Part shown: positions 32,355-43,800 of the stretch, piece by piece
Numbering within the stretch: the stretch's first letter is position 1
Layout: each line of letters starts with the position of its first letter
NCBI GenBank assembly: GCA_036346355.1
Contig: CM070570.1
Span: 1,178,001-1,242,000, forward strand
Direction: 5' to 3'
Length of the DNA: 64,000 nucleotides
Source of the DNA: Rhipidocladum racemiflorum
Taxonomy: Eukaryota > Streptophyta > Magnoliopsida > Poales > Poaceae
Notes under the pieces: generated by a model
What the model saw: the letters and a program-made list of their open reading frames with translations, nothing else
Databases searched by the model: none
Told to the model about the DNA's origin: nothing
Made by a program: the position numbers and the translations under genes

Positions 32355-33570
32355 TGAAGAATTGATCATAATAATAATAATAAATCTATAAGAACAAACA
32401 AGAAAAACAAATCTTCATTTAGAGTGTAGTATGATTATAGTATTCATTTTGATGCTATTTGAGCCTTTCGATTACTGCTATATTTACCACTAAAACGTAT
32501 GCCTCTAGCGGTGATGATGAGTGATGATCACACATGCTGCACCACCATCACTCTTCTCTGGTAAGTGGGCTCCACACTCACTAGGAGAGCAAAAAAAGGA
32601 GGGAAGAAAAGAAGCACCCATGCAGTGTGGTGTTAGAGCAACTCTAGTAGCTCCTCAACATCCACCTTGGAGATGTTGCCATTCTCTGTCGAGTCATCAG
32701 CAAGGACCTACCTTGGTGGGCAACCATGCCACTACCATCTCCCCTACTATTGTCATTGTGAGAGGCATTGATAGGACCTCTTTCTCTTAGAAAGGAAGGG
32801 CAGCGCCCATAACGCAGGACAGGAAGGGCAGCGCCTAGCGGCGACCACGCCTAGATACTTGGCGGTACGACGCCATCGACCAGTTGTTGATGGCAGCGCC
32901 TGAGATTTTGATTTTGGTGGCAGCAAAGGCAAAATATCCGGTGCAACCATCGTTTTCGTGCAACCACCGTGCAACCCTACTAAAAAAAGTTTCAAAAAAT
33001 TCTGAAAAAAATCATGGATGTACATCTCAACTTACTCCATCTACGTATAAAATTTCATGATCAAATACGTCATATGCTAGAAGTTACAAAAAAAACAAAT
33101 TTTGTGCTATCTACTGTAGCAAGATTCCAAGCGAAAATTTGTCTTTTTTGTAACTTCTAGCATAGGACGTACTTGATCATGAAATTTTATACGTAGATGG
33201 GGTAAGTTGAGATGTACATCCATGATTTTTTTCAGAATTTTTTGGAACTTTTTTTAGTAGGGTTGCATGGTGGTTGCACGAAAATAATAGTTGCACCGGA
33301 TATTTTGCCGGCAGCAAAACGTGCCCTTTCATTCCTCCTCCTCTCTTTATTCCATCGACTTCATAACAAACTTTCTCAAGATAAGGATTGACCAACTAAC
33401 AAGTTTAAATGGAAAATAAAGCAAAGCAAAGGATAATGCTAGACAACTAATCTAGGACAAGGCTTGGCCTTTACACAAACAAAACGAAACAGAACAGGTT
33501 ATCAAACATGACCTAATTAAGTCGGCCACCTGTTGAGCATAACAAATAAAGATTTATGTCTCCTCGTTGC
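32355..33570. other. ~1.2-kb insertion in the left arm only
   Basis: The right arm passes from 'gggtacaaggcag' straight to 'gactgcagaagcgaag' (36,233-36,256); in the left arm the equivalent points lie at about 33,575 and 32,350. The extra DNA holds an ATA repeat near 32,370, a repeated 'ggaagggcagcgcc' near 32,800-32,840 and the Mutator-type MITE. No frame with recognisable content. Confidence 0.6.
32928..33309. mobile_element. Mutator-type MITE with long inverted repeats and 9-bp target duplication
   Basis: GGCAGCAAA flanks both sides (32,919-32,927 and 33,310-33,318). Ends GGCAAAATATCCGGTGCAAC and its mirror form the start of arms of about 150 bp that pair almost throughout ('gatgtacatctcaactta', 'aaatttcatgatcaa', 'gaagttacaaaa') around a centre near 33,110. 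The 9-bp duplication is diagnostic of Mutator-like elements. No coding capacity; 382 bp. Confidence 0.85.
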
Positions 33571-34885
33571 TTCGTACTTGCCTTGTATCGTAGGAACTTG
33601 TTGAAAGGCTATTAAGAAATATTAAGAAATAAGAAATAAGAATGTTGAAAGGCATATTGCACTTACCTCTAAGTAACTTCAGGAAAGCGTATGTCAATGA
33701 GTCAACATAAGTTGCATCTGTATGTTGATCTGTTCCCATCTCGTAAACAATTCAAACTTCTTCTGATTTATCCAAGGAAGTTTGATGTCCAACATTGATT
33801 TTATGTTTTTCTCGATCCCTTTTCTTCTTCTTCTGCGATTTGGATAGCTGGTTGCATGCCTTCACCATCTAAAAGCTCCGTTTCATGACTATTCTGCAAG
33901 CTGCTTTTCAAATATAGTAAGAAAACTTATACTAAGACAAAATTAAAATGTGTTAAAGCGATAGAAATAAAAACTCACCGCTGCATCATTCTCTTGGTCC
34001 ATAACAGAGATAAGTTCACTTGTCAGATATATCTCGTTCCCTTTAATCTAATCATTGTTATTTGAAAACAAATTAAAGAACAGACATTAATAATTACCAC
34101 CATGCTATATATACAGGTAAAAAAAGGCCAAAAGAGGAGTCACATATATAGTTCACTGTTTTGCACACGGCATTTAGATGGCTGGCAAGAAAAGCCTTAT
34201 CAGCAATCAATGTATGCAAAATACCATCAAGTTGCACAAAAAGTAGAAGCAAAATCAAAATTCTATATTTAGTGGTCGGTATTGGAAGGACAGAGATGCC
34301 ATACCATAAGTAAAAGGTCAAATCTATTATTTCTGTATAAAATAGCAGCACTTTCATTAATCTTTTCAAGTAAACAATATAGTCTGCGATAATCAAACAA
34401 ATTAGGCTTTTTGACAAAAGAACAAGATCAAGTCACTCATTAAAACACAGTCTCCTAGAGCATTATGGAGGAGAGGGTTGCCGAGTAGTGCAATCACAGC
34501 TAAAACAAAAGGTTAAATACAGATGTAGCTACAGAAAAGAGGCATGCACCCAAATAGATGATCTTTGGTCGTGAAGACAAGCAAAATTAGATTCGTAAAC
34601 AAAATGCTATATAATTAACTGAACAGTAGATTCATAAACAAGAATGTTAAGCTAATTACCCATGTTCAGTTAGACCATATGTGTTATCAAAAAACTACCT
34701 AACCAATTCTCGTACAAACAAAAAAGAAAACTTATAAGTCACACAAATAAAATTTTAAGATACATTAATAATCAGGAAAAACTTCCATTAGGATAATTTA
34801 TTTATTATACTCACTATTGTAATCATTTGTAGCTACCAGATCAACATAATTCCTATTCCCAATTACATCAATAGTATGGATATCC

Positions 34886-34950
34886 TAAATACATTATGGG
34901 ATAAGCTTTCGCAGTTCATATAAGAACAATTTTGTTAGACAATTTTGTTC
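34886..34950. other. Centre (loop) of the giant inverted repeat
   Basis: About 65 bp separating the arms. It contains its own small hairpin: ATAAGAACAA near 34,920 and TTGTTCTTAT near 34,944. Confidence 0.8.
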
Positions 34951-37210
34951 TTATATATCCATACTATTGATGTAATTGGGAATAGGAATTATGCTGATCT
35001 GGTGGCTACAAATGATTCCAATGGTGAGTCAAATAAATAAATTATTCACATGGAAGTTTTTCTCGATTATTAATGTATCTTAAAATTTTACTTGTGTGAC
35101 TTATAAGTTCTCTTCTTTGTTTGTATGAGAATTGGTTGATGAGTTTCTTGACAACACACATGGTCTAATTGAACATGGGTAATTAGCTTAGCATTCTTGT
35201 TTATGAATCTAATGTTCAGTTAATTAGCTTAGCATTTTTATTTACGAATCTAACTTTGCTTGTCTTCACGATCAAAGATCACTTATTTGGATGCATGTCT
35301 CTTTTCCGTAGCTACATCTGTATTTAACCTTTTGTTTTAGCTGTGGTTGCCCTACTTGGCAACCCTCTCCTCCATAATGTTATAGGAGACCGTGTTTTAA
35401 TGAGTAATTTGATCTTGTTCTTTTGTTAAAAAGCCTAATATGTTTGATTATCGCAGACTATGTTGTTTACTTGAAGAGAATAAAAGTCCTGCTATTTTAT
35501 ACAGAAACAATAGATTTGACCTTGTACTTAAGGTATGACATCTCTATCCTTACAATACCGACCAATAAATATAGAATTTTGTTTTTACTTTTTGGTTTGA
35601 TGGTATTTTGCATATATTGATTGCTGATGAGGTTTTTCTTGCCAACCATCCAAGTGTCGTGTGGAAAACAGTGAACTACGTATGTGACTCCTCTTTTGGT
35701 CTTTTCTTAACTGTTATATCTAGCATGATGTTAATTATTAATATGTTTGTTCTTTAATTTATTTTCAAATGATTTCAGGGAATGAGATATATCTGACAAG
35801 TGAACTTATCCCTGTTATGAACCAAGAGAATGATGCAGCGGTGAGTTTCTATTTCTACCACTTTAACACACTTAAATTTTTTGTCTTACTATACTTGAAA
35901 AGCAGGTTGCAAAATGATATGCTAGAAAAAAGACAGAATCTGATAAACATGAAAAAGGAGCTTTTAGATGGTGAAGACATGCAACCAAAATAACTATTCA
36001 AATTGCAGAAGAAGAAGAAAAGAGATCGAGAAAAACATAAAATCAATGTTGGATATCAAACTTCCTTGGATAAATCAGAACAAGTTGGATTTGTTGATGA
36101 GATGGAAACAGATCAACATACAGATGCACCTTATGTTACTCATTGACAGACGTTTTTCTGAAGTTTCTTAGGGGGTAAGTACAATATGCCTTTCAACATT
36201 CTTATTTCTTAATAGCCTTTCAACAAGTTCTTAGGGTACAAGGCAGGACTGCAGAAGCGAAGTGCCCTTCTTTGAAGGAGAAGTGGAAGCTCTTAATTAG
36301 AAAACGCAAGGACTTCAACATGCACATTCAATATTCACATATTGAGAAACACGATAAAATGCTTGCGTGGGCCATCCATGATAACTACATCAGGTTCAAT
36401 TCACTTGCAACTTGCTTTATTTCTTAGTATTTCTAAATATTGTTTCCTCTGGCCTCCTTCTTACCTGATTTGAGAGTGAATATATATTACAGATTTTATG
36501 AAGATCTACGATGTTCGGTTGGTCAATATTTGTTTCAGAACAAACTGTGTGAAGACATGGAAGAAATTTTAAAGAAGGTAGACCTGAAAATTTTATTGTT
36601 TGTTTGCCCATAAAAAGTAAGTTTTGCCTTGTTTTTGAATTTGTGTTCCCAGATTATTGGATTTGTTGTGAGCGCTGGTCCTATGGCTTCAATAGAAGTA
36701 GGTAGGTTGAGAAATCAGCCACAAACAATTTTGTTTCTAGTTCAGTCGTATCACATGTTGATGACTTTGTGAAGGGTTAGTGAACCATTGTGGGTATTTA
36801 GCGAGAAACCATTATCTATGTCAAATCTGTATTAAACCATCCCTTAGAGAGAGTACCATTATGGGGTAATGTAGAGTGTGAGCAATCATAGGCAACTCTT
36901 GAGAAAGCTGTGCACTTATATATATAAATATAAATATAATTTTTCTACAACATTTTATTTATTTTTCACATGCAGGGTGCAGTTCTTTGTTGACTTTGTG
37001 GCGGAGAATCGGATGATTATTCCTTATCAATTGTATGGTGGAAAAAAGGTCAATTCCACATCTTGGATTGGAAGACAAATGACCACAGGCTTTTTAGATG
37101 AGATTCTATGGAATCACAAGTCTGGTAAATGCTGGGAAGCGCATTGGGAAGCTTCTGATATAGAGGTGGTCAAGCTCAAGGAAGAGGTCTATGAGTATCT
37201 AATTCACTGT
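34951..37210 (+). pseudogene. Decayed 3' exons of the same unidentified host gene, right-arm copy
   Basis: Same exon order as the left copy, reading outwards on +. GNEIYLTSELIPVMNQENDAA ends at a GTGAGT donor near 35,840; Lys-rich KKKKRDREKHKINVG near 36,010-36,050; an open piece RKRKDFNMHIQYSHIEKHDK...AIHDNYIR near 36,270-36,394; FYEDLRCSVGQYLFQNKLCEDMEEILKK near 36,490-36,580; FFVDFVAENRMIIPYQLYGG near 36,985-37,035. Lesions differ from the left copy: a 1-base loss near 36,138 shifts the frame after DAPYV, and the last exon is cut by a deletion after EEVYEY. Neither copy can make the full product. Family unknown. Confidence 0.55.
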
Positions 37211-37231
37211 ATAAAGTTGGTGTATCGTATG
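34951..37231 (+). repeat. Right arm of the giant inverted repeat
   Basis: Reverse-complement counterpart of 31,060-34,885, beginning 'tatccatactattgatgtaa' and ending 'aaagttggtgtatcgtatg'. Length 2,281 bp against 3,826 bp for the left arm, the difference being mainly the left-arm insertion and a deletion near 37,195. Confidence 0.85.
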
Positions 37232-37250
37232 GACCACTGAACATGTGTTA

Positions 37251-37282
37251 GGCGACACCCGACGCAAAGAAAGTCATGTCAG
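37251..37282 (+). repeat. Direct repeat outside the right arm of the giant inverted repeat
   Basis: Matches 31,003-31,034 (one mismatch), same orientation, although the arms between are inverted. Confidence 0.85.
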
Positions 37283-37289
37283 TGAAAAT

Positions 37290-37610
37290 TGTCAAAAATC
37301 GAAGAGTTTCGAAATCGAGCGTTTAAAAAAAATTCAAAACAAATTCAAAGAAAAAAAAATGAAAATCGATCGAGAAAACCCATCGATTTTCTCGAAAAAC
37401 CGATCGGCGAGTTGGAACCATTCGGGCGGCTGATTTTTGTAGCGGTTTTCGTCGATTTTTATTGAAAATCGCTCGGTTTTCATCGATTTTCAATCGATTT
37501 AAATCGCATTAATTTTTTGAATTTTTTTAATTGAATCGGTTTACCGATCAGTTTAGGGTTTTGAACCGACTAGATACGGTCGAAAACGGTTTTCGACGGT
37601 TTTGTGAGCC
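37290..37610. repeat. Dispersed repeat rich in CGGTTTT/AAAATCGA
   Basis: Words such as AAAATCGATCG, CGATTTTCTCG, CGGTTTTCGTCGATTTT and GGTTTTGAACCGAC in both orientations, ending CGGTTTTGTGAGCCC. Same style as 1-345 and 56,010-56,300; directly follows the giant inverted repeat. Confidence 0.5.
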
Positions 37611-37651
37611 CTGGGACAGGGTATACCCCACTCTCGAGTCTCAACGAAATA

Positions 37652-37924
37652 CTCCCTCCGTCCCAGTATATAGGGCGTATAATTTGTTTCACCAAGATCA
37701 ATACAGAGCCATGCAAACAAGTTTATACCTATATTACCCCTATTAGTTCTCTTCGGTTACCGTGCAATTCAATGCCAACTGATTAATTACCTGCAAGGGA
37801 CAACAAACTAAGAGACACAATGGAGGGGTAAGTTTGGAAGATTTGGGACTAAATTGATTTGGTGCCCTATATTTTGGGACAAAATTTGAAAACTAATATG
37901 CCCTATATACTGGGACGGAGGGAG
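37652..37924. mobile_element. Stowaway (Tc1/mariner) MITE
   Basis: 273 bp with terminal inverted repeats starting CTCCCTCCGTCCCAGTATAT and ending ATATACTGGGACGGAGGGAG, flanked by TA at 37,650-37,651 and 37,925-37,926. Matches the Stowaway consensus CTCCCTCCGT and TA target. Also keeps 'agggcgtat'/'gccctata' inner pairing. Confidence 0.95.
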
Positions 37925-38159
37925 TAGTGAGTACCTCTAGATATGGGCACTTAGATTGGATTTCTTTCGGCCGGTTCGAGCCACGACTTAGTCCAAAGCT
38001 CGGCCTGACACATTCTGGACCATGACGTGCCGCCTGTCGTGGCCGTCAGGCCACCTCGCCCACCACCTTGAACTGTATTTCCAGTAGCAGCTATAGTGTA
38101 TAAAATCGGTCAGAAAATGTTATCCTATGAAAGTATTGTGATCTCCACATGTTGGTTAG

Positions 38160-39060
38160 CTAATTACTAGAGCTCAAAATCCGGAGATGCCGGTAGACCC
38201 GAACCGTGCAAAATGGGAACTCAACTGTTGGACTGGAGTTGCCCATAATGACGCTATATGACAGGGGGGTACTGCCACCATATGGTGGAGTACAACTGTT
38301 AGCTGCGAGTTTAGTAGTAGGGTGCCCTTGGGAGGATCACCACTCGAGTAATAGAGTCGGAGATCATAACTACTATATTAGTGATAAACGTTTTGGAGTC
38401 TCTCTTGTGAGGGTCACTATAGGTAAAGTAATACAAATCTACACATGTCTAAAATTATGAATTTATGCATGTCTCCTGGATTGGAGGCTATGGAAGCTAA
38501 GTCTACCTCATATACAGGTGTTAGTAGTCTTTTTAATCTAAAGATGTCCAACTCTTAAAGAAAATCAAAAACTTATTTTTAATAAAAATCAGATTTTGAG
38601 AGATGCGAGCTTAAATAAAAAAATTGAGAAATTCATGTATTGCATTCATTACTAATGCTTATTGAGTACTATGAACTCATTCTTGCTTAAATCCCACTTG
38701 CTTAGAAGGTGAGCCTTATGGATCCACCGATAAGGCCTGGAGCAAGGGTGATCCGCAGGATAAATCCACGGACGACTATTACTGCTACTACCAGGAGGAG
38801 TAGGGGCTCTGGGAGACCGTCGCCTAGCGTTAGGCGATCTTTGGGGGTAAACAGAGTTGTAATATATTTTTGTTGTACTTGGATCTTATGTATAATTATT
38901 GTACTAAACATATAGCTCGGCGTGGCTTTTGAGTATAATATATTTTCCATTCAGTCTCTAATTATTGTTTTGTTGCAACACTCTGAACACGGTATAGTAA
39001 CTGATAAAGTGTCAGGTGCGCTTGATATTTTGTTAGCTACTATGCCGAGATTTGTGTAAT
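38160..39060 (+). mobile_element. Second degenerate gypsy-type LTR remnant
   Basis: Non-coding. The block at about 38,640-38,740 (attgcattcatt, 'ttgagtactatgaactcatt', 'cttgcttaaatcc', 'gaaggtgagc') has the same layout as 2,030-2,160, and is followed by a TGTAATATA-rich 3' segment. The open frames on both strands at 38,702-38,950 are incidental. No partner LTR. Confidence 0.45.
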
Positions 39061-40660
39061 TAGCATAGTGTAATGATAGCACTACTGTTATTAACCTTGG
39101 CTAATTATGCGAGTCGGCACATTAGTCAATTGATGGAGATCTATATTGTCTTCTCCTTTGGCACATTCTTTCTCCTCTATGACCCCTTCTTTTAAACCTG
39201 CGTCTGTTGGATGAACCATTAGTTGTCCAAGGGGATTGTCTCTTTGGTGGCTTTCTTAACTGGATAGCGCCATCTCTTTCTACTTTACATAGGACACCAA
39301 CAGGTAAGCAGTGCGTTTTATATCTCTTTTCCTCTAACATGTAGGCAGGTACACAATTATATGAAGGAATACTACGAAGAGTCTTCTGGATCATCTCATC
39401 TTTAGCAAAAATCATCCCTCAGGCCCCGAGTGTATTTACTACCTATAAGAGGTTTAGATTGTATGTTGCAATAGACATGTAGTCTCCCATTTTCATACCA
39501 ATCCAACTTTCAAAGCCTCATACTGGACACTCATCTTCTCAAATACCTCAAACTTTTCCTTTAGAGACTCCCCAAATCATACAGGTCTCTCATTGGGGCA
39601 ATAGAGAGTTATTGTACTTTCTGTGTCAGAATAGAACAAAGCCATTCTTTCTCTGGCTATCTAATGTTATCTACTTTTCTGCGTCTCTGCATTTTCAGAA
39701 TAGAACAGAGCCATTCTTTCTCTGGCTCTGTAATATTATCTACTCCAGTGTGTCCGTGTGTCTTGTTTGTTTCCATTCAAATTCGATGGAAGGTTCCACA
39801 ATACTTTTTCTCTTCAATTTTGGATTAGATAGAGTGAATGAGGGGGATGTAGCAGAGAGAGTGACACTGGACTTTCGTAGTTCTTGACGTGTTAAATTTA
39901 CAGGTAGATGATATTGCTGAAACTGATCTATAGTACTGGAAGCTTTTCCTTTGGATATTTCAATGGGCATTAATTCTGTGTATATTAACTGATTGATGCC
40001 ATTAGCAACTGCAGCAAGGTGCCTTTAATGATCTTGTGTACCTGACCTTATTAATTTACTACACTGATAATTGGTGTGTGCTATTGGATAGATCCATCTC
40101 AAACTTTTTATTGGGAGTTTGTGGCCTACCAAAGCAAAATTTGGCAAAAAGTGAAACAAGACTCTGTTTTAGCATTGTACTACTAGCTATTGAGGACAAG
40201 CTACAGTGGGTATCAGTAGCACCGGTAGAATGTACTAGCACAATGTTTTCTGCCAATAACGCTCAATTTGGAACACAAATTTTGTGGTAAATGAAAGATA
40301 TCATAATAAAAGTACATGCTTCCATCTCTCTGAAAGGCACAGAGCCGAGTGGCCTGTGCATTTTCACTATTTGTCCTATTTTTTTGAGTAGACATAATCT
40401 TGCTTTTACTGACACCTAAACTTCTTTCGTGCTTTTGCTAGATGAGGCAAACAGAAGATGAAGAGCTACTTCTGTTAGTTGTAAACTCAGATCAACTTTC
40501 AAAGTTATCACATTGGTGTCTAGTGGTTGTTCCAAGTTGTAGGCACTTCTTTGGAGTTTTAGTTGCTATAACTTTCTGTTATCTCTACTATTCTAAAGCA
40601 GCACTTGGTGGCAGTGGTCCGTTCTTCCCATATCATTAATTGCCGCTTAATTGCCCTGCT
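39061..40660. other. Intergenic, possibly cargo of a Helitron-like element
   Basis: A direct duplication (TCAGAATAGAACAAAGCCAT ... and TCAGAATAGAACAGAGCCAT ...) with ~69-bp period lies at 39,626-39,760. Reading frames at 39,122-39,415 (-), 40,059-40,256 (-) and 40,036-40,290 (+) have no recognisable domain. I cannot assign a gene. Confidence 0.35.
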
Positions 40661-40829
40661 TAATTGCCCTACGCAAGAAACGAAGCGTTGATTTAATTAG
40701 CCAGCTTTCGCAAGAAACGAAGCGTTAAAGATAGATGTTTGATTTTGTGAAGTAATTTTTTTTATTTTTTAATCTTTATTTTTCGTTATCAATTTTGTTT
40801 TTCGTAGCAACGTACGGGCATGTAACTAG
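40661..40829 (+). mobile_element. Helitron-like 3' terminus
   Basis: Ends CGTAGCAACGTACGGGCATG, 'taa', CTAG before a host T. The 'gcaacg.acgggca....CTAGT' form is the usual 3' end of a common grass Helitron group. Two copies of CGCAAGAAACGAAGCGTT (40,672 and 40,709) precede it. The matching 5' end (TC...) was not found, so the element's length is unknown. Confidence 0.5.
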
Positions 40830-43800
40830 TAACATTTCATGTGCGAGTGTGATGTATGGCCGCTACTCAGTATAATTTGCATAACTTGCACTTGAAGTTC
40901 TAAACATTTCTTTGTAGTTTTGACTTCTGCGAGTTTTAGACCCTCATGATATTTATAAAAAGATGGTTAATTAGCTCTGCGTAGGGATGTACGTATCTGT
41001 ATCCTAATCCTTGTTCTTGGTGAAGAACCTCTGTTCTTAACCAGTAATTCGTTGTCTTTACCTCCCAGATTATTTTTGCTTGATCTGCTGATTGCTTCAT
41101 CTAGTGGCACATGGATGTATCAGTGTTGATTGCTTCATCTAGCTCTGGAGTACAGAACAGTGGTCGGACAAATCATATCAGCCTCCCGTCAATTTCTGTA
41201 CTAATACAGAGGCGGCTGCTGCTGTAATTCTGACAAGATAAGCAACGAACGTTGGATTGCTCTCCGGTGCATTCTGATTACAATGTTCCAAGGCAAACAC
41301 TGCACTGAACTCAAATACCATCCCACACTTAACCAAACGTATCTTGTACTCATCTATTACCCCCACCAATTACGGTACATTTCCATTCCATTAATTAACA
41401 TTGACGTTACATTTTCTGAACCAATCGCTACGTAAGCTGCAGCAAAACTTGCAATGCTTTGGGAGAGGGTCAGAAGAAATTGCACGCTCGTGTTGCAATA
41501 ATATGCTAATTAGTATCCGGTCTGATCAAAATGTTTCAATTAGTTGATGTCCGAGTGAGGCAGTGATCGAGCGAGGGAGCTTTGGGTGGGCCGAGGAATG
41601 AATAGGTTGGGTACGTGGGCCTCCATGGACCTATGGGCGGTTATGGTCCTGTTTATTTAGGGGGGTTTTTTTTCTCAAATTTAAAAGCTAAAATATCAAA
41701 GTCTAAATAAATAGTTGGATTTTAAACTTGGTTTCTTCAAAATCCACCACGTAGTTAAAAGTTAAAAGGTCCGTGAGAGATACTTTTTTGGGTTATCTGG
41801 TATATATTGGTTTTAAACTAACGTCACTGAAGTTGGGGTAGAATTACGCACATCTATCATGTATAAAAACGGATTGCTTTTAAGCTAGCTAAAAGGCTAC
41901 CTTTAAGCTATAAGCAAAAAAAATGTTAAGCCTACACAAACAAGACTTATACACGCTCCTAAAAGCTGTCAAACCAAATTAACCACGCAATTTCTGCAGG
42001 ATGCCCGATCGAAAAGGGAATTTTTCAGTGCGGTGACGTGACAGAGGAAAAGAAGACGACGACGACGAAGTAAGGGATCAAGAACAATGGCTGTCTCCCA
42101 GTGGGCTGGAATCCGGCCTACATGGAGAGAGAGGTCTTGTATAGTTTTTGTTATCCTGTGGATGGGAGACGCATGGTAAGATCCTCTTGTGCATGCATTA
42201 TCATAGTCCCTCGTGCATGTGCTGCTGCTCTCCACCCCATGTTGGTTGTTTCATTAATCCAGGCCCAGGATTTTATGAGTTTGATCATCGATCCAGGCCT
42301 GGTTATATGCGGTCATGTTCTCCTCTAGCTCCCTGATTTTGTGGGAGTGTGTCAGAAGTTGACTGCACTGCACTGAACAGATGAGTGGGCGGCGCCGTTT
42401 GCTTGATAAATAACCAGCTTCTAATCTATGTACACATAATCCCTGTTGATTGCGTTTAACATGCATGGAAGGTAGTGGAATCTTGCTAGCTAGGTCAAAT
42501 GTATTGCTTAATTAGCAATGCAGTTCCATTCATGTGGCGCGTTTCATGCATTGAGCATGTTGATGAGAGGTCTGCATGCAATCTCCTAGCTACCAGCTGC
42601 TGGCCTGGGTAAGGACGGTCTGTCATTCATTGAACATGCTTAATTGTATATGTGGTCTTGTGTACAGTTGTGCAGATGCCATCCGTAGCCATAAGCATTG
42701 CATGTTCTGTTGCGACGATGCATCCAGATCGGGCCGGGTCGAGCTAAACCAATATTTAATCATGGTAATAAGACGGACGGACGTCGGACGAGCATGCATG
42801 CGTGGTTCAGGCAAACAGAGCGTACATAGACTGATAGACTACGTACGTATGTACGTACGTACGTACTGCCAAGTCCCAAGTCCCAACCATGCATGTCTGA
42901 TTGGAAGCAATGCCCGCGGCGACCCTGTTCAAATTTGGCGGTGCAGTACGTACGTCACCCTAGCCGCGCAGGTGCAGCTGCTGCGCTGAGCATGAGCATG
43001 AGGCTGAGCGTAACAGGCTGCCGTACTTGCAAAGCAGGGAGGCATCCACTATAGCTAGCCAAGCCAGGCAGTACGTACGTACGACATCTTCCTCGATCTT
43101 GGAGGAGGAGAGACGACGAGGACCGGGCCAGCCGTTAAATTACTCGTAAACTTTTGAATTTTTTTTTGTGTTTGAAGAAATTTTTGATGACTTTTAGGAC
43201 GGTAAAAAGTCTGTAAAAAAAATATTAAAGAGAGGTGCTTCTATGCTCTTTCTTTTAAAAGTTGCACAATTATTAAAGCATAAATGAATGATGGATGAGG
43301 ATTACTTACCCCTTCGTTTGCTTCAAGATTTGTGCAACTTGTATTAGGAGGAAAAACACAAAAGCACCTCCGGCATCTTCGCCAGCAAGCGTGGGTCAGT
43401 TGCCACAGTGGGGCCCACCTAGTAGCCAGTACTTGTAGCTCCTCCAGTAATCCTTTGATCTGTTTGCTTCTGCACTGCATAGGGTTTGGACTTTGGAACA
43501 GGATAGCTACTGCAGGAGAGGCAGCTGCTGCTTTCCATTTGCCCTCCCCTCATGGAGTGAAATATATAGTAGCTATATAAGCAGTGAAAGTGAATGACCA
43601 CCGCCACCGGTCGTCGTCGTCGTCGTCGTCGTCCTCCCCCCAGGCAGAGTGAGGCAGGCAGTGAGGGCTGGATGAACAGGGTGGTCGGTGGTGCAATTCC
43701 TGCATGCGCGGAGGCCGAGGAGGGAGCAGCACGTGCAGCTGCAGCTGCCCCTCTGCCATGCCAATCCTGTGCTAGCATGTATGCAGGGACGGTTTACTTT

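Larger units (their letters stand above)
31060..34885 (-). repeat. Left arm of a giant inverted repeat
   Basis: Reading its - strand from the centre outwards gives the same order of sequence as the right arm (34,951-37,231): 'atactattgatgtaattggg', 'gctacaaatgatt', 'gagaattggttgatgag', 'gtgactcctcttttgg', the Lys-rich exon, 'ttgttgactttgtggcg', and the outer tip 'aaagttggtgtatcgtatg'. By eye the arms are about 90% alike where collinear. This arm is longer: it carries about 1.2 kb (about 32,355-33,570) absent from the right arm, and about 280 bp near the outer end that the right arm lacks. Confidence 0.85.
31225..34885 (-). pseudogene. Decayed 3' exons of an unidentified host gene, left-arm copy
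   Basis: Several exon-like pieces on the - strand with intron-like spacers. Recognisable stretches: VDLVATND near 34,830; a Lys-rich piece (KKKKRDREKHKINVG, TDQHTDATYVDSL) at about 33,660-33,830; FFVDFVAKNRMIIPYELYGG and NSTSWIGIQMDTGFLDEI at about 31,450-31,600; and EEIYEFHN...INSLRR ending in a stop at 31,225. Broken: the Lys-rich exon has an in-frame TGA (after SEEV), and the exon at about 32,230-32,345 is shifted and has stops where the right-arm copy is open. I do not recognise the family; it looks like the C-terminal part of a nuclear protein with coiled-coil segments. Because introns are kept, it came by DNA duplication, not retroposition. Confidence 0.55.

Noticed and set aside
34886..34950. 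MicroRNA precursor at the centre of the inverted repeat
   Set aside because: The arms are kilobases long and imperfect; this is a long hairpin candidate, not a miRNA fold, and no known miRNA sequence is present.
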